In this document: piece by piece, positions 47,418 through 57,435 of the stretch
Layout of the letters: each line of letters opens with the position of its first letter
Numbering within the stretch: position 1 is the stretch's first letter
DNA from: Lytechinus pictus
Lineage: Eukaryota; Echinodermata; Echinoidea; Temnopleuroida; Toxopneustidae
Length of the DNA stretch: 64,000 nucleotides
Direction of reading: 5' to 3'
Assembly (NCBI RefSeq): GCF_037042905.1
Contig: NC_087253.1
Location: forward strand, 4,965,501-5,029,500
Notes under the pieces: generated by a model
Database searches by the model: none
What the model was told of the DNA's origin: nothing
Seen by the model: the letters and a program-made list of their open reading frames with translations, nothing else
Translations under genes and position numbers: made by a program

Positions 47418-50400
47418 TTAAAGCCACTGGAAATCAGCAAACCGACGCACAAATGACACTACTTTCACGTTGCAGTGACTCTTCGACGCATGGCACTTCG
47501 ACCCATCAGGGCTTATTCCGAGGAGACATCTGAGAGACAGGGAGAAAAAGATATTACAGAAAAAAAAATAAATAAAAACAATCAAATGAAAACTGAGGGA
47601 GTCAAAATAAATTGACAAACCTAAAATGAAATTTATCAAACAGTAATTATAGATGGCTCCATCAAGCCAGCTTTACTTAAAAAAGAATACTTTTTAAATC
47701 ACTTTTTTCTATTGTTAGTACAGAGACACACTCTTCTCTACTCAAGTACGTAATCATTAACCTGCACCAAAATACACCAGATGTTAGTGTGCTAGTCGCT
47801 AATAAGTTCTTGAAATTTTGGAGTTCCCCACAGTACTGCTGGGTTTGCTTACTTTCAAAACGTGACACTTGCAATGGAAATCATATTTGGCTCCCAAATA
47901 AATGCAGAAGTACTGTGAAGAATGTCTTTGTTTTCTAAGGCAAGGCAACAGTCGGATGTTGCTCGCTCCATCAAGTCGCAAAGCAGTAGCACATTAATAA
48001 AAAGCCTATTTATCAGATAAGAAAGTATGTTCTAGAATCAAAATGCTTAAATTTATGAGCTGCTCGGATGTGACGTCACAACATCATAACTTGAAATATT
48101 CACAACTCTAACAAAAAATTTTGACGGATTTTCTTCAAACCTTCACCAATATTTTTCTTTATTTTTCCACATTTTTAAAAATCAAGTTATTTTTCAGACT
48201 GAAATTCCATTTAGCTAGGATGTCCATGAAATTGGACTTATGTCAGTTCCAGAAAATGGTCCGATATTTTGCATGCCATATTGTACCTCTGAATGAACTC
48301 CAGTGTTGCTGCAGCCGTGCTTGGATATTCCAAATTGAGGTTGTAATAGGTGGCAAAAAGGTATGCCACCCCACAAAGAAAGCCTTCAGTTGTTGATGAT
48401 GAATGGCCAATAACTCTGCTTTCAACCATGACCATCCACTGGGACTTGGCCGAGTCAAATGGATCTCCTATCAAACAAAATAATGTTAAGATTTAATCGT
48501 TATGAGCTTCATTTTCTATAATTTGTTTTAACACTAGCTGATGGGAAAATCTCTGGTACAAATTCACTAGAGTAAAATTCAGTTATTTATTTCCAATTGT
48601 CCTGATTCCCCCCCCCCCCCCTTATGGACGCGTTACAAAGTGAAAAACTATAATTTATGTTTTTTTGCCCAGTTTTAAAGGCTGGGATCATGCAGTATTC
48701 ACATTTCTCTTTTGTTAATGACTGCATATAATTACAAGCATGGCAAATCTGAAATGCTGAAAGAGAAAGATGTACATATGAAATACAAGTCTGTTTAAGA
48801 AAATTGACACAAAATAAACGTACATGTCTGTACAGATTTAGTCTAAACCTAAATCTGAGAATGTTTTAAATGTCTGTATTATATTATTCTAAGAGGTTTG
48901 ATTAAAAACACTGGAAGTTGTCATGCACCTTGGATTATGAGTTTGGGTGAATCAGATGCATCTCCCTCTTTCTCTATGTCCTCAGCAGTATCTGTAACCT
49001 GAAAAGATATGATAATCCCATGTTTCCATTACCATTACACACAAGATTCAACTCTTCAGTGTCATTTAATTGATTTTAATTTTCATACAGCATGCAGTCC
49101 CCAAGAGTGAAGGTCCAATACAATCTAGAAATAATCATCAATTAATTTTCAATTATGTACCACCTCGAAGGGGGAAGGGCAAGTGATCTCTCTCATTTCT
49201 TTTTTCAAATGGGGGCGTGCCTTAGCAACAAAACACCCCCCCCCCACAACAAAAAATTAAAAATTGAAGAAAAAAAAAGAAGAAAAAACAGATCTAAGGA
49301 AAGGTTCCACAAAGGGTCTTGAAAAGTCCAGAGTCATCGATACAAAAGCAATTATTAAATACTAACTTTTTCACTCAGGACTAATAGCGCAAAACATTTT
49401 TCAGGAGAGTAATTATTAAATCTTACATCACGGATGAGGAAAAGGGAGTCATTCCCTTCTTTAAACAGGCTCTGCAACCCTCTCAGCACACCAGATGCTA
49501 CATCATGCAGGTTTGCATCATCTTTTGCAGCCGCAGCTTCCACGAGAAGTACTGGAGGAAGAGAGAGAGGGAAAAAATAGAAAAAAATAATAAGTTGAAT
49601 GAGTAGGGTCCTGGGCAGGAGGGGAGGGAGATAGGGGACAAGAAGATAGACATGGAATGAGTAAGAAGCAAAATGAGAAAGAGTTTGACAAGATGGAAGA
49701 GATATGAGAAGTAGGAGAAGCCAAAAGAAGAGATAAGAATTAATTAGAATATTAAAAGAGGAAATGAAAAAAAAAGAAAAGGAAAGGGGAGGTGGCAAGA
49801 AGGAAGGCAAAGGAGAAGAAATTGGTGAAAAAAGAAGACAAAGGAGGTGAATAATTAGAAGCAGCGGGAAGAAAAGGACAAAACAAAAAAGTGGAGAACC
49901 GAGAAGTAGAAATATAGAGTTGGAAAAAAAATTGTTTGTGTGTTATTTGTGATCAACTTTAAAAATATTTACAAATGGATAAGTCTATATTTTCAAGAAA
50001 AGTTTACCATTATCAAAGTGTAAAAACTGCAATAGCAAAGGAAATATATATGTGTTACATTGTGAAAAAGACACAAATGAATTCATGGGAGTATCCCCCT
50101 TCCCCATCCTTGGCTAATTATATGCACGCGCACGCTTTCAAACAGTGATGACGTCACAATGCAAAAGACCAGACTGTAACAGACGATTGCCCACGGTCGG
50201 CCGGAACTCCTTGCCATATCGCTAGCGCTAGCGCGCGCTGCATGCATGCGCTGGCTAGCTAGCTCGCACCATATACAGCACTGCACTAGCACTGCATGCT
50301 GCGCTGCATGATGACTGTACTGTACGAGTATGGCCAGGGTTGCATGGCTAAACTGCGTGCAGACATCGGAATCCGATGCAATCTATCTAGCTGATCTAGC

Positions 50401-50897
50401 AAAAAGTAGCGTAATGAAATTTAGTCGATATGATGGAATTGCTAAGAGGCATTTTAATGATAATTTCAACACATACCAAATTTCTATGCATAGGTCTTTA
50501 CTATTTTTTAGCAAGTTAAAAACAGTCAAAATTTGAGTCAACACCCCGCACAACTCTAAGTCTAAATCTACACAGTACACATCTTCCGTAGACAACATCC
50601 GCACAACACACATTAACACATACATCTTCATAGACAACAGAGAGAGAGCGCGAAAAGTGAGGATGGTGAATGTCAGAGTTCCATGAAAGATTACATTATA
50701 TGTAAAACAGTTCTACAAAACATTTCTACATGTGAAGGATCTACAGGATGAAAATATCACTACTTACCAGGGAATGTGTACTTGACCGGAGACGTAAAGT
50801 TGAATTCAAAACAACAGCAGTTCCGACGGCACTTCTTATCGATCTGACACTCGAAATTTTGCAAGAATTTATGCTCCGCGCCGAGTAAGAGGCGCAT
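47418..50897 (-). CDS. Spliced cargo gene, five exons, function unknown
   Basis: Exons on the minus strand: E1 50897-50768, E2 49551-49427, E3 48998-48929, E4 48467-48287, E5 47529-47418. Every intron is GT-AG: donors gtaagt, gtaaga, gtgcat and gtacaa; acceptors ctccag, tttcag, gatag and tctcag. Phases agree at all four joins (1, 0, 1, 2), giving about 205 codons ending in TAA. The product has an acidic linker in E3 ('DTAEDIEKEGDASDS') and a conserved-looking C-terminus: 'MVMVESRVIG', 'GVAYLFATYYNLNLEYPS', 'ATLEFIQR', 'LLGISPDGSK' and 'VSFVRRFADFQW'. I do not recognise a named family; I have only a vague memory of similar blocks in multi-copy uncharacterised fish and invertebrate proteins. 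There is no transmembrane segment. E1 is the least certain, and the start ATG (50895-50897) is the first in-frame one. The promoter would be next to, or in, the right terminal array. Confidence 0.78.
50083..50340. promoter_or_regulatory. CpG- and palindrome-rich island in intron 1 of cargo gene
   Basis: GC-rich relative to its surroundings, with the CRE TGACGTCA at 50149-50156, 'gctagcgctagcgcgcgc' and repeated 'tgcatgca' and 'gcactgcat' words. It could be an alternative promoter or first exon for the minus-strand gene. No transcript evidence is possible here. Confidence 0.4.
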
Positions 50898-50941
50898 GCG
50901 CGTGTGACGTGTTGTATCCCAGAATGCATTTCGCGTGCTCA
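50880..50941 (-). promoter_or_regulatory. Candidate promoter of cargo gene
   Basis: Between the terminal array and E1 the minus strand has 'cgcgcatgcgcc', which fits the NRF1 pattern, and 'gcattctgggata'. No clear TATA box precedes the start. The terminal repeat itself may contribute to transcription. Confidence 0.4.
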
Positions 50942-51116
50942 ATTACAGTAAATTACTGTAAAGTTGATCTCCCAAAAAAAGAACTCGAATGATTGCTGTA
51001 AATTACCGTGAACCGCCTGAATAATACGGCAAATTACTGTAAAATCATCATTACAGTATCTTACTGTTAAAATTTACATCAATTTACCGTACAAATTACA
51101 GCAATTTTTTACAGTG
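50942..51116 (-). repeat. Right terminal array of TTTACAGTAA words
   Basis: Inverted counterpart of 43937-44330 but shorter. It contains 'ttacagtaaattactgtaa' and 'ttacagtatcttactg' type words and ends 'tttttacagtg'. Confidence 0.85.
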
Positions 51117-51118
51117 TA

Positions 51119-52788
51119 GTCAAAGTCAAACCATGGCCAATCAATTTAATCAATATTTTGCAAATATAGGTAATTTGTTGAACCTGGCCTCTACGACAGA
51201 AAATGAAATAGTACATGATGAAAACGTTACTGGCAAGGCAGTTGAACATCCATTGAAACTTTGTACTGTTAGTCAAAATGATATATTGAAAGAAGTACTA
51301 CAACTAAAAAATAAGAAATCCGTGGGTTTAGACGGAATACCCATCCATATCCTAAAAATGTCCATAAATGAAATTATACGTCCAGTTAGCTATCTCATGA
51401 ATGAATCCATCGTTCAAGGTGTCTTTCCAAAGAAATAGAAAATTGCCAAAGTTATTCCGTTACACTAAAAAGGTGATCGATCAAATCCTAACAACTACAG
51501 ACCGATTTCTATTCTTTCTTGTTTATCGAAGGTTCTTGAAAGATTAATCCATAAACAGCTCGTACAACATTTAAATTGTAATAACATTATCACTTTGGAC
51601 CAATCAGGCTTCCGTCCTAAACATTCTACCTCAACCGCCCTTATCAAAGTCACGGATGATTGGTTAATAGACCTTGATGACGGAAAGTACACTGGTGCGG
51701 TCTTCGTTGACCTCCAAAAAGCTTTTGATATGGTTAACATTCAATGTCTACTTGAAAAACTTAAAAGAGCTGGGATTAAAGAAACGAATTTGAACTGGTT
51801 TCATAGCTACCTTTCAGACAGAAAAATTGTAACTTGTATTCATAACTGCAACTCTGAAGAATTACCAATCAGGCAAGGGGTTCCTCAAGGATCGATACTA
51901 GGTCCATTGCTTTTTATAATTTTTATTAATGATTTACCTACTATCTTCAAGTCATGCAACATCCATCTCTATGCAGATGACACTGTGATTTACTTTTCTC
52001 ATAAAGATCCCCACGTAGTTCAATCAACGTTAAATAGAGAGTTGCTCATTCTTGATAGATGGATGGCTTCGAATAGACTTAAAATTAATTATGACAAAAC
52101 AATGTGCATGCTTTTTGGAAATAGACATATGCTAAAAAAACACAATGGACTAGATTTAAGAATTGATGGTCATACCATCAAACAAGTATCTTCGCTTTAA
52201 TACTTGGGTGTGTATATTGATTCAGAACTGAAATGGGATGTTCATGTTAACCACTTAAGTGAAAAGGTGGGTCGTATGATTTCGTTCCTCCGTAGATTAA
52301 GTAAATTTATCAATAAGAATAATTTGAAAATTGTCTATCAGAGCGTTATACTACCCAACTTGGATTATGCTGATGTAATATGGCAATCTTCCTATGACAA
52401 ATATACAGATCAGCTACAAAAGTTGCAAAATAGAGCTGGTAGAATTATCCTTAATATTAATAATCGGTCACATGTTTCTACTGACTCAATTCATGAAATA
52501 ATGGAATGGCAAACCCTTAAGTCTAGGCAAAACTTTCATATTCAAAGAATGATGTTTAAGATCCTCCATGATTTGGCTCCCAAATATCTAACAAAATACA
52601 TATTTTACACTTCAAGACCTTACCATTTTCGAAAAAATAATTTGTGCCTCCCCAAACCCAGAACTAATTATTGCAAACGCACATTTTTCTATAGGGGGAC
52701 AAAGTTGTTTAACAGTATTCCAGATAATATTCGTAATTGTATGACCTTAAATTCTTTTAGATCAACGTTGTCACATTTGAGACATTGA
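51119..52788 (+). pseudogene. LINE ORF2, C-terminal half (reverse transcriptase)
   Basis: One frame from the element junction to TGA at 52786-52788, interrupted by TAG 51436-51438, TAA 51466-51468 and TAA 52198-52200. Motifs: 'NKKSVGLDGIPIHILK', 'NNYRPISILS', 'DQSGFRPKHST', 'VDLQKAFDMVN' (palm A), 'GVPQGSILGPLLF' (motif B), 'YADDTVIYFS' (palm C), 'YLGVYIDSELKW', 'ILPNLDYADVIW' and 'QNRAGRIIL'. Length and order are those of a complete CR1/Jockey-group RT. The three stops show it is dead. It completes the endonuclease half at 42505-43936. Confidence 0.94.
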
Positions 52789-53243
52789 TTTCTTTTTTTT
52801 TTGGGGGGGGGGGGGGGAACGGGGCCCGGGGATGGGGTAGTAGGGTAGGAGTAAGCAAACTGATAGTGATTTTTTTTTCTCTCTCTCCTTTCTTTTTTTC
52901 TACCTTTTCTTTTCTTTCTTCCTTCATTTCTCTCTTTTGTTTTTTTCTCTTTTTTTGTTCTCATTTTCCACTCCCTATGACTCTCTTTTTACTTGGTCCC
53001 CATGGAAGACCAGCCGCACATATAATTGGTGCAGCTGAATATGGGTTATCCAACCGTCTCTTGTCTTAAGTTTGATCTTTTGACTTTCTTAACATGTTTC
53101 AATCAATCATATTTTTTACTTCCTTTTTTAATCAATGTTTAGAATTTACTTCAGTATGTACATGTATATGTTACTACTTGTATCTCTTGTATATATAATG
53201 TTATGTATTTTTTATGACGGAAATAAAACAAACAAACAAACAA
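52789..53243 (+). other. LINE 3' UTR and tail
   Basis: A G-run at 52803-52817, a pyrimidine-rich tract at 52870-52970, AATAAA at 53222-53227 and a CAAA tail to 53243. Confidence 0.85.
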
Positions 53244-53248
53244 ACATT
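53244..53248. repeat. Target-site duplication ACATT (right)
   Basis: Right partner of 40165-40169. Confidence 0.8.
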
Positions 53249-53971
53249 GAAAGAGTAAAGATGTGAGAAGATGTGTCAAGATTCCTACAATAACATGTTT
53301 AATAAGTTCGTTTTTAATATTATCACAGCCTGGGCTCTTTTTACTTTTGAGAGATCCAACCACATCAGTCAACTCTTCCTCATTTGTAGGCCAAAAAATA
53401 GACTTTCCAAAGAAATTCTAGGCTCAGACAAGAAGTCAACACATGTTTTTTGACAGGGTGGAATAGCCGCCTGTAAATTTGGACCAATATTACAAAAATA
53501 ATTGTTGAACTCTTCTACAATAACACTGTTATCAGTCACAACTTGATCATTTATGATTACCTGTTTTATCTTTGAAACCTTAAGTGGTGCTTTTAAAACA
53601 TTTCTGATCACTTTCCAGGTATCCTTAATATTATTAAAAGTCGCTTGGAATTGAGCACGGTAATATTGCTTTTTTGCATTACGCAATATAGCAGTTAAAG
53701 TATTTATATAAGCTGAATATTTCCTTTACAAAAATGCTGACTTTGTTTTTTTTATATTGGTAATATATCTTATTTTTCTTATTAATTGAGTTTAACAAAG
53801 ATTTGGTAATCCAAGGCATACGTGGAACTCTAAATCGACTCTTATTTGTACAATTAATCACAGGTACGTTCTCGTCATACCGAACCATTATTTTTTATGA
53901 AATTATCAAAGGCACTCTCAACAAATTGGTCTGAGATTATTTCACTCCAATCAGCCAAATTTGAACGAGAA
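53249..53971 (-). pseudogene. Minus-strand LINE, 5' part (endonuclease end to RT start)
   Basis: The minus strand reads 'FSRSNLADWSEIIS' from about 53965, then with shifts 'MPWITKSLLNSINKK' and 'NTWKVIR'-type linker text ('IKDTWKVIRNVL'), 'NNYFCNIGPNL' and 'SLKSKKSPGCDNIKNELIK'. It breaks after 'HLLTSLLFQC' at the ACATT duplication. The next residues are found at 40164 downward. It is 5'-truncated close to the inverted repeat at 53972. Confidence 0.88.
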
Positions 53972-54024
53972 AAATCAGCACTCCAAAATGCAGTCGATAT
54001 ACACGCTCTTTAAGAGCTAAATTA
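53972..54024 (-). repeat. AGCTCTTAAAGAGC palindrome end (right member)
   Basis: Reverse complement of 38294-38347 with roughly 10 differences. Beyond 54024 the two flanks diverge, so the outer CACTCTAAAAAA terminus is not recognisable on this side. Confidence 0.7.
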
Positions 54025-54133
54025 GCGCTTCGTAGCTCTTCGTTGAAAGTTCGAGGATCAGAACTGCATCGGCATCTCTTGACTCTGGACAAAGACACAT
54101 TTGCAATTGTTCTTCCGCTGGAAATTTCCTTAA

Positions 54134-54342
54134 AGGCCTGGTCACACCGCCCGAGCGTTGTTGGAGCGGTCGTGGAGCGGTAGGGAGAGAGTGTCGAATT
54201 TCGCTCACAAAATTGGGGGGAAAATCGAAAAAAAAAGAAAAAAAAAATCGAAATCGAAAATGGTGAAAGCTAGCGAGCGGTGATGATTTTTTCTCTCCGC
54301 TCCACGACCGCTCCAACAACGCTCGGCCGGTGTGACCAGGCC
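54134..54342. mobile_element. Short MITE with 46-bp TIRs (AGGCCTGGTCACACCG)
   Basis: 54135-54180 and 54297-54342 are inverted repeats with one mismatch in 46. The flank can be read as a TAA duplication around AGGCCTGG…CCAGGCCT, matching the TWA duplications of PIF/Harbinger, or as TTAA. The central 115 bp is A/G-rich and non-coding. Confidence 0.9.
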
Positions 54343-54750
54343 TTAAGATCTGCTGTCCCAGTCCACTAACTTTCGATAAAAGCCTCAGCTCTCCATTGTG
54401 ATTTTTAATTGCATTTTAAAATGAATCAACGCGATTTAGAGAGTTTCCGCAAAGTAAAATAAAAAAATCGATATGATCTGACATGAATATTTTCAAAGTT
54501 CACCCCTAACCAAGTTTGATTTTATGAGAATGAATTGCAGATAAACTTGAATGTTTGATTTCAAATGACTTTGACCTTATGAACTCCGATAGCCCTATAA
54601 TGCATTCATGGCAAAATTTTCATTAAAAAGGGCACTGACATAAATACGAGCGGTGAACCTATTGTTCGGGGCGACGATCTATTGCTTCACCCCTCCCCCA
54701 CCCCCAACCATTTTAACACTTAAACGCTTCGACATAAACTTGCCTTACAA

Positions 54751-55213
54751 TTACCATGTTTACACTTAATCGGCATTTGGTTCTGAACTAAATGCCGATG
54801 CAGAATCGGCATTTGGATTGCGTTTACACGTTGTTACAGCTCGCGGTTCAGAACCGCGAGCCGATGCAAAAACCTGAAATGATACGCATACCAACAATAT
54901 ACTAGTACGTCATAATAAAGACAACGCTGGATCAGTGCGCTTACAATTACGTCACAATGGTAAAGTAAATGAAATGCGCACAAATTGCCGGTGCAGAATC
55001 GGCTTTCTGTTTACACGTTGTAAAAAAGCCGATTCTGCATCGGCTCGCGGTTCAGAACCTACTGCTTTGGTGGTGCAAATTGCCGGTTCTGAACCCTGAG
55101 CCGATTCAAGTTACTCGCGTTTACTTACACGCTAGGAAAAAGCCGATGCTGCATCGGCTCGCGGTTCAGAACCGCGAGCCGATTCAAATGCCGATTAAGT
55201 GTAAACACGGTAA
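54751..55213. mobile_element. Foldback-type MITE built of GC palindromes
   Basis: The termini at 54751-54778 and 55186-55213 are inverted (ttacc…/…ggtaa) with one or two differences. The inside repeats the palindromic cassette 'tcgcggttcagaaccgcga' at about 54843, 55155 and in half copies near 55043 and 55083, plus 'gccgat(g/t)c' words. The whole element can form nested cruciforms. No coding. Confidence 0.88.
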
Positions 55214-55805
55214 ATGTGACATTTCCAGTGCCGCTACAATTAAATAAAAAGTCATCTCACAATTTGGTTGAGAAATGAGCAACGGGGCCAAAATATTTGT
55301 CATATCAGGGTCTTGAAAATTAACTTCAACATTTGACCTTATTTTTCTTTTAGTCCGGGTTATAATCATGATAATTCAGCAAGGTGCCACTTGGAGGAGA
55401 AATTTTCATATAGTGCCTCTAGACCAGTTTTTTACGCTGAATATGAATATATGAGGTAAACAGGCTGTATCCTGAAAATTAACCTGTGAGGGAACTTGTT
55501 TTCAAAATGGCTGCCGAATTTTCATAAAATTTGAATATTCGTACATAGATTCGTACATAGACATTTTCATGTCTAAGTCACACCCCCCTTTATCATGTAT
55601 ATTGCCTATTTATTGGGAATTTCACCATTTTGAATCACCCAAAATATAGGCCTACTTATTTCAAACTACATGGAATCCCAAACTAGCTGAGTCAGGGATA
55701 GGATTTACATCGTATAATAAGATACAAAAATGAATCAATACACATAATTTTTTTTTTATTGACATTGACTTATTGTTCAGACATGTATTATATGTAAATA
55801 GTTTT
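55214..55805. other. Non-coding spacer
   Basis: No gene recognised. Confidence 0.5.
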
Positions 55806-55893
55806 ATTCTGCTCTAAAGCGCCTTCCGGATCTAATCAGGATGGAAAGTGCGCTATATAAATCTTATGTATTATTTTTATTATCATTATTATC
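55806..55893 (+). mobile_element. LINE/SINE 3' tail, L2/CR1 style
   Basis: 'taaagcgccttccgg' and 'gcgctatataaat' followed by ATT-rich repeats. This is the conserved 3' end form of L2/CR1-like LINEs and the SINEs that borrow it. Confidence 0.7.
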
Positions 55894-56227
55894 AAATAAA
55901 TTTACAAGCATAATATTGCATAAAATACAATAGGTACCATTTGACAATTCATAATCGAGCAGATATAATGAAATTCATAGTTCAATAGATTACTTAGGTC
56001 TATACGACAAATTATGGCTTCACAAATCATCAATGGATGAAGGAGGAAAATTAGAAATGAAGACAACGTGTATGTGAGTGCGAGTGGAGGAGAGGTGAGG
56101 TCATGGGTGTGGATCGGTGTTCATCATTGATCGTTCCTAATCAAAGGGAATCCATCCCAAATAAAAACTTTTAAGAGGAAAATGAAAAATCAGACAAGTT
56201 GATGTTGTGAACAGTATCATACCTTAA
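55894..56227. other. Non-coding spacer
   Basis: No gene recognised. Confidence 0.5.
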
Positions 56228-56622
56228 AGAGAAATTCCAGTATTTGCAGTAAACACTTATTTCATGAGAAAATCTGTAAAACAAGGCTTAATTGTCAGTA
56301 TATCATCGAGGATCTAGATCTGGTACAGTTACATAAACCGAACTTTGTGAAATCTTGAAATCTACGCTGAAAAATGTTCACGCTGAAGATCACCAACACA
56401 GATAAGCGCACGTGGGGCAGTGTATTATTATTGCTTTGAGCGTCGGGCACGACGCCCTACCCGAATCCTGTGCTTATTTGCTGATTTCTCAGCAATTACA
56501 CAATTTCTTCCAGAATCCTTTGGAACGTATGTTTTATTTATACAAAAAGATACTTTGGTGGTCATTTTATTGGATTCTGTACGAACTCATTTTGATATCG
56601 TTACCAAAACTGGCATTTACCT
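56228..56622. mobile_element. TTAA element (AGAGAAATTCC family), copy 2
   Basis: Collinear with 24792-25135 plus an extra ~40-bp block near 56283-56335. TTAA flanks it at 56224-56227 and 56623-56626. The right terminus is AGGTAAATGCCAG on the complement. Non-coding. Confidence 0.9.
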
Positions 56623-56944
56623 TTAAATAAAAAAGTTAAGATTTTTTAAAAGTTGCAAATATTGGTAAGCACTATATCCGTGGAGACTTCAAATTGGTTG
56701 GATATGTGATGACATATGTAGAACTCACTTCCTCTGAGCTTAAGATTCTTCTCTAAATTCCTGTAAACATGGTTAAGTACTACTTAAGACATATCTTTTC
56801 CGTAAATAGTATGATTTTTATAGTTAATATGTCCGTAGTTAAGTTGGTATTTTAGATATGAAAGGTAGTTACGTTGGATGTTTAGTTTTGTAAGGTAGTT
56901 AAGTTGATAAGTGAGTTAAGTTTATTAAGTTAAGTAGTTAGGTT
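56623..56944. other. Probable decayed LINE 3' region
   Basis: It precedes a LINE-type tail. A frame near 56770-56830 reads 'VKYYLRHIFS', which recalls the C-terminal 'LKTYLF' of L2-like LINEs. Weak. Confidence 0.35.
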
Positions 56945-57014
56945 TTGTGATGTAAAGCGCTAAGAGAAATTTTGATAGGATCTATATAAATATTGAATTA
57001 TTATTATTATTCTA
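56945..57014 (+). mobile_element. LINE 3' tail with ATT repeats
   Basis: 'gtaaagcgctaagag' and 'tctatataaatattg' followed by TTA repeats at about 56995-57012. Similar in kind to 55806-55893 but a different family. Confidence 0.7.
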
Positions 57015-57148
57015 TTTTATTTATTTTGTTCTCTTTTCCAACACAACATTTTATGACCAAGGCTGGATTCTCCTGAAAGCATGAACTTTATCCTGTCGTC
57101 ATTCAAAAAATATGATTAGGTATTCTTCGTCCTTCTCTCTACCTACAG

Positions 57149-57232
57149 GGGCTGGAGATGTATCAGAAGCTTCCTCGGCGGTAGCATCAATTAGTTCGGA
57201 CATCGACGCTGATAAAATCATTCATCAAGAAG
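57149..57232 (+). CDS. Candidate isolated 84-bp exon
   Basis: A pyrimidine tract and cag precede 57149, and gtacga follows 57232. The open frame uses 2 nt, then 27 codons, then 1 nt (phase 1 at both ends) and reads 'GDVSEASSAVASISSDIDAD', an acidic Ser/Ala-rich segment with no known domain. A phase 1-1 exon could belong to a host gene extending past the repeats on either side. No neighbouring exon was found, so this stays a candidate. Confidence 0.4.
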
Positions 57233-57435
57233 GTACGATCTAATCAATTGTCTTTTCACTAGCGATTTCACTGTTTGAAAAATGTTTTTTCAACATCAGT
57301 TGTGTTTTGACTTTTCATTTGCTTGATTTCTGGAAATTGTGCTCCATATCAAGAAGAATCCAACCCCTGTACATGTATGCAGGCGCGGATCCATGGGGGG
57401 GGCCGAGGGGGCCTTGCCCCCCCCCCCCTTCGGCT
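57233..57435. other. Spacer and G/C-run dispersed repeat end
   Basis: 57380-57435 ('gcaggcgcggatccatgg', G-run, C-run, 'cttcggct') resembles the GGCGGATCC-type repeat ends at 16585 and 21153. Confidence 0.5.

Larger units (their letters stand above)
43937..51116. mobile_element. 7,180-bp CACTGTAAAAA-ended TIR element with cargo gene
   Basis: The left end reads CACTGTAAAAAGTTTACTG. The right end is the complement of CACTGTAAAAAATTGCTG. TA is duplicated at 43935-43936 and 51117-51118, and removing element plus one TA restores the LINE ORF2 frame exactly. Both termini are dense in TTTACAGTAA/TTACTGTAA words (43937-44330 and 50942-51116). CACTG ends with subterminal word arrays are known for EnSpm/CACTA elements, though those usually duplicate 2-3 bp. 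No transposase was recognised; the interior carries a spliced minus-strand gene (47418-50897) plus non-coding DNA including a (CA)n at about 45145-45170. It is non-autonomous, or has a transposase I cannot recognise. Confidence 0.9.
40170..53243 (+). mobile_element. Full-length plus-strand LINE, itself interrupted
   Basis: It has a 5' UTR (40170-40427), ORF1, a 269-bp tandem spacer, ORF2 with a PHD-like finger, endonuclease and RT, and a 3' UTR ending in AATAAA (53222-53227) and a CAAA-repeat tail (53229-53243). ACATT flanks it on both sides. Without the 7,180-bp inner element it is about 5.9 kb. Removing it joins two halves of another LINE in frame sense ('LLTSLLFQC' to 'SNGIVPRSM'). ORF2 also carries nonsense codons, so this copy is inactive. 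Confidence 0.93.
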
